Assembly: GCA_902764345.1 (NCBI GenBank)
Contig: CACWVT010000004.1
Span: forward strand, 1 to 64,000
DNA from: an uncultured Ruminobacter sp.
Lineage (GTDB): Bacteria > Pseudomonadota > Gammaproteobacteria > Enterobacterales > Succinivibrionaceae
DNA: 64,000 nt
Direction: 5' to 3'
In this document: positions 1 to 8,946 of the stretch, piece after piece
Numbering within the stretch: the first letter of the stretch is position 1
Layout: each line of letters opens with the position of its first letter
Made by a program: the position numbers and the translations under genes
The notes under the pieces: generated by a model
Told to the model about the DNA's origin: nothing
Database searches by the model: none
The model's input: the letters and a program-made list of their open reading frames with translations, nothing else

Positions 1-73
1 GTTTGCGGTAAATCCGTATCTGTTTATAGACATCTACAGTTTACACGGTAAATCCACGTTTTTACATTCATTC

Positions 74-1510
74 GTGGAGGTCGTTTCATATTGTCTTACG
101 TACGAAGATAAAGTCGAGATGTATCGACTTTGGAAAGAAGATCATTACAGTTTAATAAGACTTGCAACACTATTTAAATGCGACAGAACCTCAGTGACCT
201 ACATAGTAAAGCTAATTGATATTCATGGAATATCTGTAGTTCAGAAAAAGAAAAATAGGGAGTATTCAGCAGAATTTAAGGAAGAAGCAATCCGGAGAGT
301 TTTGATACAACATGAAAGTATAAAACAAGTTTCGTTGTCTCTGGCGATTCCGAGCAAAGGTACATTGTCATTATGGATTAAGTCTTACATAGAAAACGGT
401 TATAATGTCATCGAAAAAAAGCGAGGACGTTATGGCCAAAAAGAATCAGCCGAAGACAGAATCAGAAGCAGAATTACTGAAGCGGATACAGGAGCTTCAG
501 AAGCAGAATATGAAACTTTTGATAGAGAACGAATACTTAAAAAAATTAGATGCCTTAATTTCGGAAAGGGAAAAGCGAGAGCAGAAGAGGTAGCACAGGA
601 TATCACTGAGTTAAGGCAAGAATTGAAATGCTCTTTACGTTTTATATTAGCAACCATCAACGGTATACCTGATATCCCGCATATGACTCGTTCTGATTAC
701 TACTATACGATAAATAAAATCGACAAAGACGAAAAGAATCAAGAGCTTATAGAAAAGATCAAATCAATATATGCTGAACATAAGAAGCGCTACGGCTATC
801 GTCGTATCAGCCTAGAATTGGTTCGTCGAGGTTACAATGTAAATCATAAGAAGGTTCAACGCTTGATGCAAAAATATGAGCTTAGGGGTATTACTCCCAG
901 AGCAAAGTATAAGTCATACAAAGGCGATTTCAATGGTACCGTTAAAAATCTGCTTCTTAACAAGGTTATCGACACAGAAAAACATAAAACATATTACACA
1001 AGGAATTTTGCTACTACAGACGTAAATCAGAAATGGACCACCGATGTATCTGAATTTCACATCGCAGCGGGAAAGCTTTATCTGTCCCCGATTTTGGATA
1101 TGCACAATGCAGAAATCGTATCTTTCAATATTTCAAAATCACCGAATTTCATTCAAACAACGGATATGTTGAAAAAAGCGTTTCAAAAACATCAAAAACT
1201 TGAAGGGCTTATCTTTCATTCTGACCAAGGATGGCAGTACCAAATGTTCGAGTATCATTCCATGCTCAGAGAAAGAGGTATCATTCAGTCGATGTCTCGC
1301 AAGGGTAACTGCTATGACAATAGCATTATGGAAAATTTCTTTGGAAAAATGAAAAACGAGATGTTTTATGGACATGAATATGAGTTTAACACTCTAGACG
1401 AACTTAAAGATGCGATGGAGAAATATATCCATTATTACAACAATGATAGAATACAGAAAAAATTAAAAGGCCGAACTCCTTGTGAAGTAAGAAATTCAGC
1501 CTTAGAATAA
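74..1510 (+). CDS. IS3-family transposase, OrfA N-terminus read straight into OrfB
   Basis: One open frame joins the OrfA helix-turn-helix region (about residues 10-118, ending in EKKRGR) to OrfB. OrfB carries the HTH_21-like stretch (KKRYGYRRISLELVRRG) and an rve integrase core with the DDE triad in TTDVSEF, FHSDQGW and SIMENFFGK. In this family OrfA and OrfB normally lie in different frames and meet by -1 frameshifting. Here the middle of OrfA (leucine zipper) is in another frame (see 405-593), so this 478-residue reading has about 60 nonsense residues between the two parts. The GTG at 74 overlaps the inverted repeat boundary; ATG at 119 is the only other in-frame early start, and neither has a clear ribosome binding site. 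The OrfB catalytic part looks intact. Confidence 0.65.
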   Translation: MEVVSYCLTYEDKVEMYRLWKEDHYSLIRLATLFKCDRTSVTYIVKLIDIHGISVVQKKKNREYSAEFKEEAIRRVLIQHESIKQVSLSLAIPSKGTLSLWIKSYIENGYNVIEKKRGRYGQKESAEDRIRSRITEADTGASEAEYETFDRERILKKIRCLNFGKGKARAEEVAQDITELRQELKCSLRFILATINGIPDIPHMTRSDYYYTINKIDKDEKNQELIEKIKSIYAEHKKRYGYRRISLELVRRGYNVNHKKVQRLMQKYELRGITPRAKYKSYKGDFNGTVKNLLLNKVIDTEKHKTYYTRNFATTDVNQKWTTDVSEFHIAAGKLYLSPILDMHNAEIVSFNISKSPNFIQTTDMLKKAFQKHQKLEGLIFHSDQGWQYQMFEYHSMLRERGIIQSMSRKGNCYDNSIMENFFGKMKNEMFYGHEYEFNTLDELKDAMEKYIHYYNNDRIQKKLKGRTPCEVRNSALE

Positions 1511-1549
1511 GCATAAGTTTTATTTGTTCAACTTATGGGGAGCACTCCA
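75..1549 (+). mobile_element. IS3-family (IS150-type) insertion sequence
   Basis: The element is bounded by imperfect inverted ends: the left end begins TGGAGGTCGTTTCATATT at 75, and the right end, read on the minus strand from 1549, begins TGGAGTGCTCCCCATAAG. About 12-13 of the first 20 bases agree and both ends start TG. It holds the usual two overlapping frames (OrfA with helix-turn-helix and leucine zipper, OrfB with a DDE integrase core). The 1475 bp length fits the group. I see no target-site duplication: the flanks are ATTCG on the left and ATCAC on the right. This suggests an old insertion or a rearranged flank. The right flank is a broken tyrosine recombinase gene, so the IS sits in or next to a decayed mobile element. 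Confidence 0.8.
405..593 (+). pseudogene. OrfA C-terminal part (leucine zipper) in shifted frame
   Basis: This frame encodes a Lys/Gln/Glu/Leu-rich coiled coil containing ELLKRIQELQKQNMKLLIEN, the oligomerisation zipper that ends IS150-type OrfA. It follows the OrfA helix-turn-helix but in a different frame: the break lies near 426-433, where CGT-T-ATG stands in place of an expected whole number of codons (two bases missing or one extra). Within this frame A AAA AAA at 539-545 is a good slippery heptamer, and a -1 shift there enters the OrfB frame, as in IS150. So the native recoding signal survives, but OrfA itself is broken upstream of it. A sequencing indel is the alternative explanation. 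Confidence 0.6.
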
Positions 1550-1568
1550 ATCACTTGATTGATAACGG

Positions 1569-1790
1569 GGTTCATACTATTTTCCGGATGTCCATCTTCA
1601 CGATATCCGCTATGCCAATGCATCTTTGCTCATCAATATGGGAGTACCGGTAAAGGTTATTTCAGAGCATCTCGGCCACTGTGATACCAGAACCACGGAA
1701 AACATCTACGCACACATTTTCAGTGAAACTCTGGCACAGACATCCGATGCCATCAGCAGAGCACTATCTGACGACAGGAAATTATCCTGA
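1569..1790 (+). pseudogene. Tyrosine recombinase (phage-type integrase), C-terminal remnant
   Basis: Translation from 1569 gives a 73-residue tail with the C-terminal hallmarks of tyrosine recombinases: HLHDIRYANASLLINMG (box II; the usual second His of HxxRH is Tyr here), VISEHLGHCD and the nucleophile context ENIYAHIF, ending at TGA 1788-1790. In-frame stops lie immediately upstream (TGA, TAA at about 1560-1565) and no N-terminal or first-arginine region is present in the window. The fragment begins about 20 bp after the IS right end, so the insertion or a linked deletion removed the rest. It is a dead integrase from a prophage or integrative element. Confidence 0.8.
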
Positions 1791-1859
1791 TACATTTTTG
1801 CCCCTTCAGACACAGAAAACACCGAGGTAAAAATTCAGACACAGAATGAAAGGACATTT

Positions 1860-1891
1860 GGTGTTTACTAGGTGTTTACTTGGTGTTTAAA
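1860..1891 (+). repeat. Three GGTGTTTAC-type direct repeats, 11-bp period
   Basis: GGTGTTTAC at 1860, GGTGTTTAC at 1871 and GGTGTTTAA at 1882 repeat with exactly 11 bp spacing, one helical turn. They start 70 bp after the integrase stop codon. Direct repeats of this size next to a tyrosine recombinase gene are typical of arm-type integrase binding sites; that role is inference. Confidence 0.55.
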
Positions 1892-2077
1892 GGGGCTAAA
1901 CGAAGCAATATGATCCTCAACGATATACAAATTCACTCACCACGATACCGCATGAAACGGGCATTTTTCAACGATATGCAACGATATGAATGACCATCAG
2001 ATACGCTCGAGAAGGAGAACTTATATACCGCAGGAATGCCGATAAACCGCGTTTTACGGCACTTCCGAAAGGTTTTT

Positions 2078-2098
2078 GGTGTTTGTTTGGTGTTTAAA
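2078..2098 (+). repeat. Second cluster of GGTGTTT repeats, 11-bp period
   Basis: GGTGTTTG at 2078 and GGTGTTTAA at 2089 repeat the 1860-1891 motif with the same 11 bp spacing, about 200 bp further on. The segment TTGGTGTTTAAA is shared by both clusters (about 1880 and 2087). It may be the second arm cluster or a duplicated attachment sequence. Confidence 0.45.
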
Positions 2099-2202
2099 TA
2101 CTGCACGATATCACTACACACAGTGTTATACAACTTTTATAGAAGAATCCATATCGTCATCTGACAAACAAGCATCAAAATCCACAACTGCCAGCATAAA
2201 AC

Positions 2203-2242
2203 CAAAAAAATCTCCCGTTCCCATAAATCACGGGAACGGGAG
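2203..2242 (-). terminator. Rho-independent terminator of the clostripain-like gene
   Basis: A perfect 11-bp stem (CTCCCGTTCCC at 2212-2222, GGGAACGGGAG at 2232-2242) with a 9-nt loop. On the minus strand it is followed by a run of seven T (A-run at 2204-2210 on the plus strand). It lies 33 bp past the stop of the leftward gene. Confidence 0.85.
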
Positions 2243-2274
2243 ACTGCAGAAGGGAAAGCTGCTCCCCGCCACCA

Positions 2275-4569
2275 TTAGTCCTTAATGTACTTCATGATGG
2301 TTTCCGCATTTTCCTCAAGGAAGGTATCAAAAAGCTTCAGTCTGATATTATCTTCATCATCAGATTCCATGTGAACCATGTCTGATGAAACATCATCGCC
2401 GGATGCATTGTAGAACGTATAGCTGAATGCCACACTGTTCTCGCCCATTGATTCCCTGATGACCTTTGAATCTTTCTTATATACGATTTCATCCATTTCA
2501 ATCATATTGTCATCATCAGCCTCTCCCTGAAGAGGTGACACGCTGAATAAAGGAATAATCCTGTCACCCGGTGTAAGGCGTACGTTACTGCGAATCGGCA
2601 GACCTTCATCGTTATATGTCTGCATACCGATAATTCTGTATTCCCTATCCTTTCGGTCATAAATTATTTCCATCATATATTCAGTACCGTTAAGCTTAAT
2701 CGGACTTTCATAGAAGATATAGTCATCGGTTGAGTTGACGACGTTGACTGAAAGCGGATTGCCGTCAAGACAGATCCAGGTATTATCAACGTTATCCGTG
2801 AATATTCCCTTTTTCCAGTCGGCTTCAAGAGTTTCATCAAAACCGAGTACCACAACGGCTCCGTCAGGATTATCATCAGAAGGGAGAATAATCATCATGT
2901 GGGCGATATCCACACGGCTCACTTCGGCAAGCTGTTCAGCTGTCAGCTGCACATAACTGTGTCCCTGACTGTTGAATTTCGGCATGATATTCTCTATGCT
3001 CTTGAACTCCGGAGTAAGCTTTCTGTTACCTGCTGACAATTCCAGGGCATTGCTGAACCCGCCTGTGAGACCAGAAGCCACGGCTGAAGCCGCATCGGAA
3101 GTTGCCGTGGATGATCCGCCGGTTGCATTCACGACATTAAGAAGACCTCCGAGAATACCGCCGCCGTTTTCGTCAGCTTCATCCTCGTCATCTTCCTCGT
3201 CATTGCCATAATCCTCATCCTCTTCATCATAACCTTCTTCATCCTCATCTTCAGAAGAAGCTGCGGTTCCGGATCCGATACCGGATGATGACTGCTCAAG
3301 ACCGGCAAGCATGGAAAAATACTCCTTACCGTTCTCTCTGTATGCATCCAGATATCTGACAACGTCATCATCAAGAACATTAAGAATGTCACCGAATATC
3401 TTTGCAAAGCCGGTATTAACGTTGTGCTCAAGGAAGAAGGCGTATTTGTCCACGTCCTTGCTTACGGGATAATACATGGCAAGGCCTGAGCCCTTTCTGT
3501 ACCTGCCGTTTCTCTTGTAAACCACGGTACTGTCAAGGTTCCTGAGAACCTCGTCCGCCTTCTTGGAATCATATCTGCTGAGCCCTTGGACAAACTGCCC
3601 CATATCGAGACTTTCAGGACAGTTCGGAGCCTTTTTGGTGAAACCGTAGGACTGTACGTCTCTCTGAGCCATGCGTTCAACATAGTTTAACTGCTGTCTG
3701 TTGCTTAAAACCCTGCTGCCGACAGCTTCGGAAAAATCCATCACGGAAACGGCAAGCTTCGGGAACCGGTTCAAATCAATTACCGACAGCGTAGTGGTTT
3801 CAATATCCTGACTGCTCATAAAATCCGCATAACTGTCGACCACGGCTTTGCTTACCTCAAGCGGAGTCATCTTCGGTTTTTTTACCAGTTCGGCAAGCCA
3901 TACGTCATAGCTCCATCCGGCACCGTGTTCCAGTTCTTCAGAAGCAATCATGTAATCGGCAAAAGGACTGAGAAGGGAAGCCACGTTGAAATTCGCCATC
4001 AGACAGGCATCAAAACCAATGATGTCAAAATACTTAAATGCCCTGTCACCAAAAGCATTGCTCATGGCCACATGTACCTCATCCATTTTAAGGAAGGAGT
4101 TCTGATACAGCTCATCATAACCGACACCGCCGGCTGGACCGCCGCCGTGATTCCAGAGAATCAGCATCCTGTGTTCGGCATCATAGCGGGAATCACCCCA
4201 CTTTATAAAATCCGTCAGCGTTTCAGCATCACCCATCGGCCTGTTCTTAACTGCGTCCAGCTTGACAAGCTTTCCGTTCTCAACGGTGTATCTTCCAAGT
4301 TCACTGCAGGATATTTTGCCGTGCCACTTTCTGGCACCTCCGGTTTCCACAAGAACCCTGACATTTTTGCCCGGCTTGGCTTCAATGATCTCATTCAGGT
4401 CACCTGAGGCCGCTCCGCCGTCAGACTCAAGATCACTGCCTACCAGATAAATATACACAAGCCAGTCACTTTTCTGCTTTCCTGCGGCCTGACAGATAAC
4501 CGGATACATTCCGGAAATCATGAATAGGGCCAGAATCAGAAGCAGCTTCTTAAAATAAACATGAATCAT
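2275..4569 (-). CDS. Secreted clostripain-like (C11) cysteine peptidase
   Basis: A 764-residue protein with an N-terminal signal peptide (hydrophobic stretch about residues 8-27, then CQAAG). The N-terminal half matches the C11 clostripain family: the catalytic His lies in LILWNHGGG (H141) and the catalytic Cys in IIGFDACLMA (C189), preceded by the VYIYLVGSDLES strand and followed by ASEELEHGAGW. A very acidic Asp/Glu linker (about residues 440-468) then leads to a glycine-rich hinge and a C-terminal region of about 280 residues that I do not recognise. Peptidases of this family cleave after Arg or Lys, often after self-processing; whether this one does is unknown. It is transcribed alone, with its own terminator. 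The acidic linker could bind calcium or be the site of processing. Confidence 0.85.
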   Translation of the reverse strand: MIHVYFKKLLLILALFMISGMYPVICQAAGKQKSDWLVYIYLVGSDLESDGGAASGDLNEIIEAKPGKNVRVLVETGGARKWHGKISCSELGRYTVENGKLVKLDAVKNRPMGDAETLTDFIKWGDSRYDAEHRMLILWNHGGGPAGGVGYDELYQNSFLKMDEVHVAMSNAFGDRAFKYFDIIGFDACLMANFNVASLLSPFADYMIASEELEHGAGWSYDVWLAELVKKPKMTPLEVSKAVVDSYADFMSSQDIETTTLSVIDLNRFPKLAVSVMDFSEAVGSRVLSNRQQLNYVERMAQRDVQSYGFTKKAPNCPESLDMGQFVQGLSRYDSKKADEVLRNLDSTVVYKRNGRYRKGSGLAMYYPVSKDVDKYAFFLEHNVNTGFAKIFGDILNVLDDDVVRYLDAYRENGKEYFSMLAGLEQSSSGIGSGTAASSEDEDEEGYDEEDEDYGNDEEDDEDEADENGGGILGGLLNVVNATGGSSTATSDAASAVASGLTGGFSNALELSAGNRKLTPEFKSIENIMPKFNSQGHSYVQLTAEQLAEVSRVDIAHMMIILPSDDNPDGAVVVLGFDETLEADWKKGIFTDNVDNTWICLDGNPLSVNVVNSTDDYIFYESPIKLNGTEYMMEIIYDRKDREYRIIGMQTYNDEGLPIRSNVRLTPGDRIIPLFSVSPLQGEADDDNMIEMDEIVYKKDSKVIRESMGENSVAFSYTFYNASGDDVSSDMVHMESDDEDNIRLKLFDTFLEENAETIMKYIKD

Positions 4570-4624
4570 AATGCTACCAAATATTAAGTCCCGCTATAAA
4601 TCACATACAGTAATTACAGCGCCC

Positions 4625-4630
4625 ATTATA
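4625..4630 (-). promoter_or_regulatory. -10 element for the clostripain-like gene
   Basis: Minus-strand TATAAT at 4630-4625, 56 bp before the ATG at 4569. I see no convincing -35 hexamer at 16-18 bp. It is the only consensus -10 in the gap between adk and this gene. Confidence 0.4.
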
Positions 4631-4721
4631 GACAAAACCAAAGCTTAAAACCTGAACTGAATGCAACTCTCTTAAAAATACGTATGCAGAAGAACCTTTT
4701 TTAAAGCAAAACCCCGTTCGG

Positions 4722-4759
4722 ACACAAAAAAACCCGGAACAACTCTGATGCCCCGGGTT
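4722..4759 (-). terminator. Terminator of adk
   Basis: Stem AACCCGG (4731-4737) with CCGGGTT (4753-4759); on the minus strand the stem is followed by a T-run (A-run at 4725-4730 on the plus strand). It lies 25 bp beyond the adk stop. Confidence 0.75.
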
Positions 4760-4783
4760 CATGCATTCAAAAAAGGTTACTGA

Positions 4784-5443
<660 letters not shown>

Positions 5444-5622
5444 TCAATAATAAAAAAAACAGCGATACGGAATCGCCACAAAAAACCATTCACATTATAA
5501 GCAAATAGAACAAACCATACAAGCTGACAGACGGATTAAAAACCTTTTTGGGAAGAATGTCAGCCACCGCGGAAGAACAGTTTTTCACGCCGTAAAAGGA
5601 ATGTTTTCCATTTACCAAAATT

Positions 5623-5655
5623 AAGCCGCACGGCTCAGGCATAACCGTACGGCTT
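5623..5655 (-). terminator. Probable terminator of htpG
   Basis: Stem AAGCCGCACGG (5623-5633) with CCGTACGGCTT (5645-5655), one mismatch. Read on the minus strand it is followed by AATTTTGG, a modest T-tract. It lies 52 bp after the htpG stop. Confidence 0.6.
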
Positions 5656-5706
5656 CCATTTCTGCACGGCTGCGGGCACAGCCCCCGCTCAGCCGTCATC
5701 CCGCAA

Positions 5707-7617
5707 CTACGCAAGGAGTAATGAGTTTACAAGCTTAACGTAGGCAACAGGATCCTTAAGACCGCGCTGATCCGCAAGCAGAGCCTGATCCAGAACCAGT
5801 TCAGCCCAATTTTTAAACTTCGCTTCGTCGGTTTCGGCGCTCATCTTCTTGATGATTGCATGGTCTGGGTTGATTTCAAGAACAAACTTTTCCTCAGGAA
5901 GCTTCTGACCTGAAGCTTCAAGAAGTCTGCGCATCTGTGCGGTAAGCATTGCGTTGCCTTCGCTGATTACGCAGCTTGGAGTATCAACCAGACGGCCGGA
6001 AACCTTAACCTCGCTGACGTTTTCACCGAGAGCATTCTTGATTCTTTCAAGGAGATCCTTGTTTTCGGTAGCCTTGGCTTCCTGTTCTTCCTTTTCAGCC
6101 TTATCTTCGAGTTCGCCGAGATCAAGGTCAGCTGAACATACGTTGATGAACTTCTTATCCTTGTATTCGGTAACCTGGTTCATTACCCATTCGTCAACAC
6201 GTTCCCACATGAGAAGAACTTCAACGCCCTTCTTCTTAAGGGTTTCGAGGTAAGGACTTGCAGCAGCAGCCTGATATGATTCAGCGGTAATGAAGTAGAT
6301 ATTCTTCTGCTTTTCAGGCATGCGTGAAATATAGTCATCGAGTGAAACGTTCTGTTCACTGCCGCTGTTGGCGGTTGATGCGAATCTGAGCAGACCGAAG
6401 ATTTCATCACGGTTTTCCCAGTCTTCAACAAGACCTTCCTTGAGTACTGAACCGAACTGGGTCCAGAAAGTCTCGTACTTGGTCTTGTCATCATCCTTGG
6501 CAAGCTTGGCAATCATCTGTAATGCCTTCTTGGTGCATGCCTTCTTCAGCTGAGCACTGATCTTGTTACTCTGAAGAATTTCACGGGATACGTTAAGAGG
6601 AAGATCGTTTGAATCCAGAACACCCTTTACAAAACGTAAGTATCCAGGCATGAACTGATCAGCGTCATCCATGATGAATACTCTCTGTACATAAAGCTTT
6701 AAGCCATGCTTCTGTTCTCTGTTGAACATATCGAAAGGAGCACGCTGCGGAATGTACATAAGGCTGATGTATTCCTGACTGCCTTCCACACGGTTGTGGG
6801 TCCAGGTAAGAGGATCCTGGTAGTCATGAGATACGTGCTTGTAGAATTCCTTGTATTCGTCGTCAGTCACGTCCTTAGGATTCTTGGTCCAAAGGGCCTT
6901 GGCATCGTTAACCTGCTTCCACTCGGTATATTCTGCTTCTTCCTTCTTGTCGTCCTTGTCATCGCTCTCAGGCTTTACGGTTTCAAGCATCTGAACAGGT
7001 ACGCTGATATGGTCTGAATACTTGCTGATATTTGAACGGAGAGTCCAGTCTTCGAGGAATTCTGATTCATCGTCACGGAGACTTAAAATGATTTCGGTAC
7101 CGCGGTCTGCCTTGGTGGTCTGACTTACTTCAAACTCACCGCTGCCGTCAGAAACCCAGCATACTGCCTCGTCGGCATTTGACTTGTATGAACGGCTGAT
7201 AACGGTAACCTTGTCAGCAACAACGAAAGCTGAATAGAAACCTACACCGAACTGACCGATAAGCTGTGAGTCCTTTGACTTGTCACCCGTAAGATTCTTG
7301 AAGAATTCAGCGGTACCTGACTTGGCAATGGTACCGAGGTGATCAATGGCTTCCTGTCTGGTCATACCGAGACCGTTATCGGAAATGGTGAGTGTCTTCT
7401 TATCCTTGTCGGCTGAAACACGAATGCGGAATTCAGGATCATCGCCTAAAACTTCAGGCTTTTCGAGAGAAATAAAACGCAGTTTATCGATAGCGTCTGA
7501 CGCATTGGAAATAAGTTCTCTTAAAAATACTTCCTTGTTGGAATACAAACTGTTAGCCAGCAGACCTAAAAGCTGTTTAACTTCTGTCTGAAAACCATGC
7601 TTTTCAACTTCGCTCAT
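5707..7617 (-). CDS. htpG: Molecular chaperone HtpG (bacterial Hsp90)
   Basis: HtpG is the cytosolic Hsp90 homologue, a dimeric ATP-driven chaperone. The 636-residue length is typical. The N-terminal GHKL ATPase carries ELISNASDAIDKLRF (about residues 34-48), the ATP lid motif DNGLGM (about 80-85) and GQFGVGFYSAF (about 121-131). The middle domain contains the conserved arginine segment SREILQSN, and the C-terminal dimerisation domain follows. A charged linker (DDKDDKKEEAEY) separates N and middle domains. A sigma-32 type promoter lies about 110-135 bp upstream, which fits heat-shock induction. The gene is followed by a terminator and then adk. Confidence 0.97.
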   Translation of the reverse strand: MSEVEKHGFQTEVKQLLGLLANSLYSNKEVFLRELISNASDAIDKLRFISLEKPEVLGDDPEFRIRVSADKDKKTLTISDNGLGMTRQEAIDHLGTIAKSGTAEFFKNLTGDKSKDSQLIGQFGVGFYSAFVVADKVTVISRSYKSNADEAVCWVSDGSGEFEVSQTTKADRGTEIILSLRDDESEFLEDWTLRSNISKYSDHISVPVQMLETVKPESDDKDDKKEEAEYTEWKQVNDAKALWTKNPKDVTDDEYKEFYKHVSHDYQDPLTWTHNRVEGSQEYISLMYIPQRAPFDMFNREQKHGLKLYVQRVFIMDDADQFMPGYLRFVKGVLDSNDLPLNVSREILQSNKISAQLKKACTKKALQMIAKLAKDDDKTKYETFWTQFGSVLKEGLVEDWENRDEIFGLLRFASTANSGSEQNVSLDDYISRMPEKQKNIYFITAESYQAAAASPYLETLKKKGVEVLLMWERVDEWVMNQVTEYKDKKFINVCSADLDLGELEDKAEKEEQEAKATENKDLLERIKNALGENVSEVKVSGRLVDTPSCVISEGNAMLTAQMRRLLEASGQKLPEEKFVLEINPDHAIIKKMSAETDEAKFKNWAELVLDQALLADQRGLKDPVAYVKLVNSLLLA

Positions 7618-7724
7618 AATACCCTCTGTTATTTATTTCAAATGGATTATTAAAACTAAAAAAACTAAATTGAAAACCGCCCGTTTCTAAAAATGCGATA
7701 CGGTTTTCCGTATGTCTAGATTCA

Positions 7725-7752
7725 ATATGGGGGTAAAAAACAGGATTTCAAG
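7725..7752 (-). promoter_or_regulatory. Sigma-32 (heat-shock) promoter of htpG
   Basis: On the minus strand the -35 box CTTGAAA (7752-7746) is followed after 13 bp by the -10 box CCCCATAT (7732-7725). Both match the RpoH consensus CTTGAAA-N11-15-CCCCATNT in full. The start point would be near 7718, leaving a leader of about 100 nt before the htpG ATG at 7617. Confidence 0.88.
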
Positions 7753-7860
7753 GATTTAAAGTCAAAACGGGAAAAAAAATATCGGATTACCGGTATCCGA
7801 GTGAATTCACAACGGAAATCTCCGTAAGCATGGAAATCTCCGTCAGAAAAATAAAGGAGG

Positions 7861-8460
7861 TTAGAGCGGGCTTCTCCCGGCAAGGGATCTCATGATTGTT
7901 GAACCGTCGATGGATTCCAGTTCCCCGCCGACGGGAATGCCGCGGGCTATTCTTGTGGCAACAACGTTTCTGCGGGCCGCCATATGGGCGATGTAATGTG
8001 CGGTGGTATCGCCCTCCACGGTCGGATTCGTGGCAAGAATTATTTCCCTGTAGTTTCCTCCGTCCAGCAGTGTGGCCAGTTCATCGAGACCGAGCTCGGC
8101 AGGTCCAATGCCGTCAATCGGTGAAAGATGTCCGTGAAGCACGAAATAGGTACCGTTGTACTCTCCCGTCTGTTCGATAGCCAGAACATCGGCCGGACTT
8201 TCAACAACACAGATAATGCCGCTCTGCTGACGTTTTACGTCACTGCAGATTTCACATACGTTACCGTCACTGTATGAACGGCAGACAGGACAGCAGCTCA
8301 CGTTTTTCATCGTCTCATTCAGCGTGTCTCCGAGACGCATGGCGCCTTCCCTGTTATGGTCAAGCAGATAAAAGGCTATTCTCTGGGCACTCTTCGGACC
8401 TATGCCCGGCATAATCTGCAAATCATTAATTAATTTTTCAACCAGTGGACTGAATTTCAT
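7861..8460 (-). CDS. recR: Recombination protein RecR
   Basis: RecR works with RecO and RecF to load RecA on SSB-coated gaps. The 199 residues match the family length. Visible are the N-terminal helix-hairpin-helix (MPGIGPKSAQRIAFYLL, residues 18-34), the C4 zinc finger (CCPVC...CEIC, about residues 56-72), the Toprim domain with VVESPADVLAIE and the C-terminal Walker-B-like segment ending in GGELESID. It lies downstream of ybaB and dnaX, the conserved dnaX-ybaB-recR order, but here a terminator-like hairpin separates ybaB from recR. Confidence 0.97.
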   Translation of the reverse strand: MKFSPLVEKLINDLQIMPGIGPKSAQRIAFYLLDHNREGAMRLGDTLNETMKNVSCCPVCRSYSDGNVCEICSDVKRQQSGIICVVESPADVLAIEQTGEYNGTYFVLHGHLSPIDGIGPAELGLDELATLLDGGNYREIILATNPTVEGDTTAHYIAHMAARRNVVATRIARGIPVGGELESIDGSTIMRSLAGRSPL

Positions 8461-8550
8461 GACTCATCGGCTCCGCTGCCGTAAAAACCGTATCAGGTTA
8501 ATTTCTCGTATCTGCAGTGGACTAAATAATCGGAACACTGCAGTGGTGTT

Positions 8551-8590
8551 AAAAAACGCCCCTTCACTTAAATGACGTAAAGGGACGTTT
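8551..8590 (-). terminator. Terminator-like hairpin between ybaB and recR
   Basis: Stem AACGCCCCTT (8555-8564) with AAGGGACGTT (8580-8589), one mismatch. On the minus strand it is followed by a run of six T. It would end or attenuate ybaB transcription before recR, which lies 90 bp further on. Confidence 0.65.
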
Positions 8591-8613
8591 CGTTATCTGA
8601 TTCCTCAGGCGCA

Positions 8614-8946
8614 TCAGAACGGGAACTTGAATCCCGGTGGTAAAGGTACGCCGTTGGTAACCTTGCTCATGCGTTCGGTTGAATATTCACTGATCTGACG
8701 TACGGCGTCATTGGTAGCGGCAACAATCAGATCTTCGCACATTTCACGGTCATCACCATATGCGGCTTCCGCAATTTCAACTTTGAGTACCTGGTGAGCA
8801 CCGTTCATGCGAACCTTGACAAGTCCGCCGCCGGCAACGCCTTCAACTTCATGAGCTTCGATTTCATCCTGAGCCTTCTTCATGCGTTCCTGCATCATCT
8901 GGGCCTGCTTCATCATGTTGCCCAAACCACCCATACCATTGAACAT
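8614..8946 (-). CDS. ybaB: Nucleoid-associated protein YbaB/EbfC
   Basis: A 110-residue YbaB/EbfC-family protein, a small dimeric DNA-binding protein of the nucleoid. The family signature is visible: the N-terminal Met/Gln-rich helix (GGLGNMMKQAQMMQERM), then the VEGVAGGGLVKVRMNG beta segment and LIVAATNDA near the C-terminus. The start follows an A/T-rich stretch after dnaX. It sits in the conserved dnaX-ybaB-recR cluster. The function of the family in DNA repair or gene regulation is not settled. Confidence 0.95.
   Translation of the reverse strand: MFNGMGGLGNMMKQAQMMQERMKKAQDEIEAHEVEGVAGGGLVKVRMNGAHQVLKVEIAEAAYGDDREMCEDLIVAATNDAVRQISEYSTERMSKVTNGVPLPPGFKFPF

Larger units (their letters stand above)
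1791..2274. other. Gene-free remnant region downstream of the integrase relic
   Basis: No convincing gene. Short open frames on either strand lack ribosome binding sites and recognisable motifs. The stretch holds two clusters of GGTGTTTA repeats, three copies of CAACGATAT (about 1919, 1973 and 1982) and, at its right end, the terminator of the leftward protease gene. It probably represents the attachment-site side of the lost element. Confidence 0.5.

Noticed and set aside
1860..2098. CRISPR-like short repeats
   Set aside because: The repeat unit is only 8-9 bp with 11-bp spacing and no spacers; it fits protein-binding repeats.
1791..2274. tRNA gene as attachment site of the lost element
   Set aside because: No cloverleaf-like sequence could be recognised near the integrase relic.
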